This document shows positions 6,748 to 10,754 of a stretch of 10,754 bases of DNA, in pieces. The notes beneath the pieces were generated by a model, which searched no databases, was not told where the DNA came from, and saw only the letters and a list, made by a program, of their open reading frames with translations. Origin of the DNA: Pavlovales sp. CCMP2436 (Eukaryota > Haptophyta > Pavlovophyceae > Pavlovales); assembly GCA_026770615.1 (NCBI GenBank), contig MU631457.1:245826-256579 (forward strand), read 5' to 3'. Made by a program: the position numbers and the translations under genes. Each line of letters opens with the position of its first letter. The stretch's first letter is position 1.

Positions 6748-9700
6748 ATGTGCGACCAGCAAGCGGAGGTAGGGCCGGAAGCGGGGGCTACCGAGCCGCT
6801 GAGGCTGCTGCTGCCCCCGACACCAGTGGTGCTTTCGAGACGGTGTTCACGGTGTTTTAAAAAGAAGAATACTGTTACCGATCAAAGCATGGTCGCGGCC
6901 GTCGCGGCTGGCCGCCCACCGGCCCGCCCACGGAGTCTCAGAGATACGGGGCCGGGTGCAGTGCCTGAGGCGGGTGCCGCCGGCTCTCCGGGGCCAGGTG
7001 CAGTGCCTGAGGCGGCGGAGGCACACAGCGACGGCGTCGCCCCGTCGGAGACGGGCGGCGACCTGGCGGCGGAGGCAGGGCCGGAGGCAGGGGAGGCGGG
7101 GCCGGAGGTGGCAGCTGCCGAGCCGCCGAGGCTGCTGCTGCCCACAGACACCCGCCCTGAGGTTACAAGCGCAGAGGCGGAGGTGAGCGACGTGCACGCG
7201 CTCCCCGAGATGGCGGATGTGGGCGCTGACGCCTCCCCAGGCCCCGAGGCAGAGGCGGGGGCAGGGGCTGAGGCAGGGACGGAGGGGGCAGGTGGGACAG
7301 GGCCGGAAGCAGAGGCAAGGCTGCAGGCGGTAGGGTTGCAGCCGGCGCACGGAGACGGCGCCGGAGTGGAGGGTTCCGGTCTTGCCGCCGTGAGCACGCG
7401 CGCCAAGGCGACCGCGGGTGCGGCCGTCGAGAACGTCTCGTGGCTCGAGGAGATCTTCCGTTATGGTGAGTCCTAAAAGCTAGCCCCCTTCCCACCCACT
7501 GGCCTGTGTCACAACCCCCTCCCCCCTGTGACACCCGCCATCCCCCTATCTAACACTCGCCATTCCCCTGCGCAACGCCCGCCACTACCCTGTGTGTTTA
7601 ACAGTCGCGCTCGCCACCCCGCGCTCGGCCGCTGGCGTGGGGATGCCCGAGACATTGACCTTCCGCGCCACGCGGCCGCATTGCTGGTACCGACCGATCC
7701 AAGGGACGACGCAGGTACGTCAAGTCTCCACTCCTTTATAACCGCTGTAGTCAACCAACTCCGCGCACTTACTATGGCTCCCCGTTACCGTCCTGTGGAA
7801 ATATCTGGAAATACGTCCGTCCCCTGACAGGTCTCCACCGGACCCAAGCGTTGAGAAGCACTCGAGTCAAGGGACCTTTGCAGAGTACACGGATACCGTC
7901 CCCACCACTAAGGCTGATCAGACTCACGACAGTCGACGACTCGTGTGACACTGCCCTTTATAATATCGCCAATTCCCTACGTGCAACTTAATGACTGAAA
8001 ATTTGCCGTATCACTTGATTGGTCATTCGCAGATCTCGACACAGACGGGCGGCATCGACGAGCGCGAGGTGCTACGTTCCTTCTGCAGCCCCGCGAGACT
8101 CGCTCGCTCAGACGTGGTGGCGAGCTACACCTACTCAGTACCCGTTCTACCCGCTCCACCCGCGCAACAGACGGGTGCGGGCCCCGCCGCGACGGCCGGT
8201 GGGCCTGCACCACCCGCCACCGCCGGCGTGTCTGCAACGGAGCAACATGACGGCGCGGCCGCGCCGTTGCAGCCAGCCAGCGTGCCTGCCACGGACGGTG
8301 CCGAGCAACCTGGGGACGTAACGGCCGAACCCGGGGACGTAACGGCCGAACCCGGGGACGCGGACGGCGCACCTGGCGCACCCACCCCGAGTCCGGGAGA
8401 GTCCGGGGCCGGCGGCGTGGCGAGTCCGGGAGGGTCCGGGGACGGCGCGATGGGCGAGTTGAGAGGCGCGGGCGGGCGTTTGGTTGTGATGATGGTGGAG
8501 TACTTTGATGAGGTAACGAACAGCCCAGTCTAGGTTCCTAACCCTGATCCCTGTCCCTATCCCTAATACCTCATTCGAATAGAATATTGAAGCCTAACCC
8601 TTAACCATAACCTCCAATCCTAAACCCTAACTCTCAATCCTAAACCCGAACTGTAAACCCGAAACCCAATCCCATCGGTAGTGTAGAGGCAGCCTGTTTT
8701 ATTTTTTAAAGATCGGCCCTTGGAGAGAATGAAGAGAAAGATAGGCTGTGAGTAGAGTACTTTGAGGAGGTGACTTACCCTCATAACCTTGGTCCCAGCC
8801 CCTATCCCTAAGTTTGAAGACCCAATACAAATACGGGACCAAATCTTGACGTTCCTCCTACTCCTAACCTGGAGCATCCTAGCGCTTGCGCCTGCTCCAT
8901 TCTTATATTTCTTCTATAATCATAATCTTGACGTTCCTCCTACTCCTAACCTGGAGCATCCTAGCGCTTGCGCCTGCTCCATTCTTATATTTCTTCTATA
9001 ATAATAATAATATTTATAATATTCCATTCTAATCTAGCGCCTACGCCTGCCCCTCGACCGCTGCTCGTGTGTCTGGTCAGCCTTAGCGGTGGGGACAATA
9101 TCCGTGTGCTCTGCAAAGGTCCCTAGATCTAAATGTTTCTCAACGCTTGGGTCCGGTGGAGACCTATCAAGGGACTGACATACTTCTAGATATTTACACA
9201 CTGCCTTCGCCTGCTCCTCGACCGGTTTATTATTATTTCTTCGCCCTCCTCACCTGTGCGAACGCCTGTTTTAATAATTGCCCGAACGCCTTTTTAAAAT
9301 AATTGCCCGAAAGCCTTTTTAAAATAATAGTTTGCGTCTATCCTCCATCCCGTGTCGTTCAGGAGAGTTTGCGCGATTTTCTCCTCAACCGGCAGAAGGA
9401 GTACAACGGGGTCCTCCAGGCGTTCGACGTCCCCCCTGGTGGCAAAGCTTCAGGTACTTTGATAATTTGAAATATATACATACGTGCAAATTATATACTG
9501 CGTATCTGTAACTGTGTCCTCCAGGCTTTCGACATATCCCCGGCTGATAATTAGAATAATATTTTATTTACACGCATGCATGCATGCAAATAGAATATTG
9601 TTTAAGTGCAAATAGAATATTGTTTAAGTGCCTGAGGCCTTCCCCCCATAAATAGAATATTGTTTAAGTGCCTGAGGCCTTGCCCCCATAAATAGAATAT

Positions 9701-10479
9701 TGTTTAAGTGCCTGAGGCCTTGCCCCCATAAATAGAATATTGTTTAAGTGCCTGAGGCCTTCCCCCCATAAATAGAATATTGTTTAAGTGCCTGAGGCCT
9801 TCCCCCCATCCCCTCACCCCCTCCCCCCTTCCTATCTGCTCTGACTGTCTGCTCTGGCTGTCTGCTCTGACTGTCCACCCAGGTCCCACTTCTCAACAAC
9901 TAATTAACTTATAACCAATTCCTACCTAATCAGTGGTGCGCGCATTCAAAAGCGGCGCGCTCCCATGTCCACTAATCAATGAATTATGATAATATATGAA
10001 TGAATCAGTGGTGCGCGCATTCAAAAGTGGCGCGCTCACCACCATCGAGCACAGAACGGGATGGGCCCACGTGGCCAACAGGTGATCCAAAAAAAAAACA
10101 GAAAAAAAACAGGAGCTTACACGACACATAAAAGAGAATGTTTCTTGCACCCAACATAATCATAAGCGTGCACACTATATAATCAATACATAACAGGCGC
10201 CTGCCGCTGGTGGACCGCTGCGCCACATTCGACGGGAACGCAGGTCCTTCTTTTTTTTTTCTTTTTTTTTGGCCTTTGGTATATGCGTACATACTAAATT
10301 ACGACCCCCATAAAAATTGATCTGGAGCCAACAACCCCCCCCCCCCCACCCCCCCACGCACACGCACGACAGGTGCGTCTCGGCTGGTGGAGCTGCAGCC
10401 ACAGACGTCGATGCGCCGCGCTGCTGAGCTGAAAACTGCAAATCTAGAAAGGCACCTCAACGCCATGCTCCCGCCTCAG
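6748..10479 (+). CDS. Unrecognised multi-exon gene, 3' end outside window
   Basis: Five exons join in phase: 6748-7465, 7605-7714, 8033-8512, 9363-9453 and 10373-10479. Their boundaries are ATG/GTGAGT, TTTAACAG/TCG, GCAG/GTACGT, TTCGCAG/ATC, GAG/GTAACG, GTTCAG/GAG, TCAG/GTAC, CGACAG/GTG and CAG/GTAAGT. The frame stays open through 502 residues and continues past the window. I do not recognise the protein. Residues 1-240 are Ala/Gly/Pro/Glu-rich and probably disordered, with repeated GPGAVPEA motifs. A folded-looking piece, LTFRATRPHCWYRPIQGTTQ, ends exon 2. The middle of exon 3 is again Pro/Ala/Gly-rich, with PGDVTAE twice. Residues about 425-502 look helical and charged (VEYFDEESLRDFLLNRQKEY, then RRAAELKTANLERHLNAMLP), with possible coiled coil. 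No signal peptide or membrane segment is seen. Introns grow from 139 to 318, 850 and 919 bp. Confidence 0.72.
7531..7596. repeat. 22-bp tandem repeat, three units, inside intron 1
   Basis: Units begin ACACCCGCCATCCCCC (7531), ACACTCGCCATTCCCC (7553) and ACGCCCGCCACTACCC (7575), each 22 bp and diverged. The array ends eight bases before the acceptor AG of intron 1 (7466-7604), so it supplies most of the pyrimidine-rich tract of that intron. Confidence 0.85.
7794..7955 (+). mobile_element. Introner-like short element, copy 2 (inside intron 2)
   Basis: This copy lies wholly within intron 2 (7715-8032), in the sense direction. It starts TGTGGAAATATCT, contains a 29-bp block (7829-7857) identical to copy 3, then GGGACCTTTGCAGAG (7871-7885), and reaches CTAAGGCTGATCAG (7908-7921). 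Similarity to copy 1 continues past the CAG (CACGAC-GTCGACGAC). It may end at ACACTGCC (7948-7955), the reverse complement of the GGCAGTGT that begins copy 3. Confidence 0.7.
8312..8353 (+). repeat. 21-bp exact tandem duplication in exon 3
   Basis: Two identical 21-bp units (8312-8332 and 8333-8353) are followed by the start of a third (GGGGACGCGG). Being a multiple of three, the repeat keeps the frame and gives PGDVTAE twice in the low-complexity part of the protein. Confidence 0.95.
8495..8774 (+). repeat. Diverged duplication of the exon 3/intron 3 junction
   Basis: The segment 8495-8517, which spans the end of exon 3 and its donor, recurs at 8752-8774 with 20 of 23 bases the same (GTAGAGTACTTTGAGGAGGT). 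The following CCC(A/T)G-CCCTATCCCTAA stretch is also shared (about 8550-8564 and 8798-8812). The second copy has a TGA directly before its VEYFEE frame, so it is not a usable exon in that frame. Confidence 0.75.
8533..8672. repeat. Degenerate telomere-like CCCTAA-rich tract
   Basis: Many CCTAACCC, CCCTAAAC, TAAACCC and related hexamers/heptamers lie in one orientation within intron 3, all imperfect. They resemble the C-strand of TTAGGG- or TTTAGGG-type telomere repeats, but no run of more than two perfect units is present. Confidence 0.6.
8842..9005. repeat. 82-bp tandem duplication in intron 3
   Basis: A unit starting AATCTTGACGTTCCTCC at 8842 repeats at 8924 with no differences for about 79 bases, ending in TTCTTCTATAAT. 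The second copy then runs into (ATA)n. The near identity suggests a recent duplication. Confidence 0.95.
9044..9224. repeat. 17-bp direct repeats flanking introner-like copy 3
   Basis: CGCCTGCCCCTCGACCG (9044-9060) and CGCCTGCTCCTCGACCG (9208-9224) differ by one base and lie on either side of the third short element. They may be a target-site duplication or part of the older local repeats, since a related CGCCTGCTCC also occurs in the 82-bp units. Confidence 0.7.
9073..9205 (-). mobile_element. Introner-like short element, copy 3 (inside intron 3, antisense)
   Basis: On the minus strand it reads GGCAGTGTGTAAATATCT from 9205 and ends CCGCTAAGGCTGACCAG at 9073. The 29-bp block at 9137-9165 is identical to copy 2, and GGGACCTTTGCAGAG is also shared. 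It lies antisense to the host gene, so its splice-like ends cannot serve that gene. Confidence 0.72.
9257..9329. repeat. 25-bp tandem repeat, three units, in intron 3
   Basis: Units of GCCCGAACGCCTTTTTAAAA type lie at 9280-9304 and 9305-9329, with a shorter diverged one at about 9257-9279. The array ends about 33 bp before the acceptor of intron 3. Confidence 0.85.
9411..9535 (+). repeat. Partial copy of exon 4 inside intron 4
   Basis: The exon 4 sequence GTCCTCCAGGCGTTCGACGT (9411-9430) recurs as GTCCTCCAGGCTTTCGACAT (9516-9535), 18 of 20 bases the same, about 60 bp into intron 4. The copy lacks a good donor and is not needed to keep the gene in frame. Confidence 0.7.
9589..9809. repeat. 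40-bp minisatellite in intron 4
   Basis: Five nearly identical 40-bp units begin AATAGAATATTGTTTAAGTG at 9611, 9651, 9691, 9731 and 9771. A 22-bp partial unit at 9589-9610 comes first. Units differ mainly at one base (CCTTCCCC or CCTTGCCC). There are no spacers between units. Confidence 0.97.
9835..9873. repeat. 13-bp tandem repeat, three units
   Basis: TCTGCTCTGACTG appears three times (9835, 9848, 9861) with one G/A change. It is followed by TCCACCCAG, an acceptor-like end inside intron 4. Confidence 0.9.
9928..10042. repeat. 35-bp direct repeat 75 bp apart, with hairpin potential
   Basis: AATCAGTGGTGCGCGCATTC and the following bases occur at 9928-9962 and 10003-10037 with a single C/T difference. 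The second copy and its flank can pair GTGGTGCGCGC (10008-10018) with GCGCGCTCACCAC (10030-10042). It lies in intron 4. Confidence 0.85.
10088..10356. repeat. Homopolymer runs in intron 4
   Basis: Two A runs (about 10088-10109), two long T runs (about 10249-10270) and a C run of about 13 followed by more C runs (about 10335-10355) lie upstream of the exon 5 acceptor. No gene is seen on either strand between 9874 and 10372. Confidence 0.85.
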
Positions 10480-10754
10480 GTAAGTGCTGCTTTTTTCTCT
10501 CTTTTTCTCTCTTTTCTTTTTCTATTGAGGGGGGGAGGGGGGTAGCAAAGTGACTGTCCTGACTGTCCTGACTGTCCTGTAATTCGGCTGCATGGGGCTG
10601 GAAAACAGCCTCTTGCATCTACGAAATAATTTTGAATTATTTTACAACAGTAAAGTATTTTTAGAACTTTTTGATTTGGTACTTCACAATAATTCCTACA
10701 AAGAGCTATTTTGCATCAGACCCCCACATACGCACATTCGTACTGACCCCCCCC
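10480..10754 (+). other. Start of intron 5, with pyrimidine tract and 9-bp repeat
   Basis: After the consensus donor GTAAGT come a T/C-rich tract (10489-10522), a G-rich tract (10527-10542) and three copies of TGACTGTCC (10551-10577). The rest is AT-rich. Candidate acceptors near 10650 and 10719 lead straight to stops, so the next exon probably lies beyond the window. Confidence 0.6.

Noticed and set aside
8752..8769. Second copy of the exon 3 end as a real exon
   Set aside because: The matching frame has TGA immediately upstream, and no acceptor in phase was found.
8620..9001. Open frames in intron 3 around the 82-bp tandem duplication
   Set aside because: They follow the simple repeats, lack conserved content and are flanked by strong splice sites of the host gene.
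9611..9809. CRISPR-like array of 40-bp repeats
   Set aside because: The units are head-to-tail with no unique spacers, no cas genes are present, and the locus is a eukaryotic intron.
9883..9914. Alternative exon after the TCCACCCAG acceptor in intron 4
   Set aside because: It is in phase with exon 4 but reaches a TAA after about ten codons, whereas the exon at 10373 continues a long helical frame with good splice sites. It could be a minor isoform only.

Overview
This looks like nuclear DNA of a unicellular eukaryote. The genes are GC-rich and split by GT-AG introns. Introns and spacers are AT-rich and full of mini- and microsatellites. There are no bacterial ribosome-binding sites or operons. 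The acetylornithine aminotransferase begins with a signal-peptide-like stretch followed by a transit-peptide-like stretch, as expected for a plastid of secondary origin. Together with the long ankyrin protein, this makes a chromist alga, most likely a haptophyte, the best guess. The species cannot be told from this window.

Layout: 1-805 is low-complexity and AT-rich DNA plus a small unassigned GC-rich island. Three genes follow on the minus strand, read from right to left: a plastid-type acetylornithine aminotransferase (6498-4989, one 121-bp intron), an ankyrin-repeat protein (about 4782-2610, two inferred introns), and a homologue of the SNAPc subunit SNAPC1/SNAP43 (1699-806). A roughly 250-bp shared upstream region (6499-6747) separates the aminotransferase from a divergent plus-strand gene. 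That gene has at least five exons (6748-10479) and leaves the window within its fifth intron. I do not recognise its product, but all five exons join in phase through consensus splice sites.

The genes have unrelated jobs: arginine biosynthesis in the plastid, an ankyrin scaffold, snRNA-gene transcription, and an unknown. They do not form one system. The most interesting layer is in the introns. Three related short elements (4189-4325, 7794-7955, 9073-9205) have a donor-like start and a branch/acceptor-like end (CTAAG-CTGAYCAG). One sits exactly where an intron splits an ankyrin repeat, which suggests introner-like intron gain. Introns 3 and 4 of the plus-strand gene also carry decayed copies of the ends of the exons just before them.
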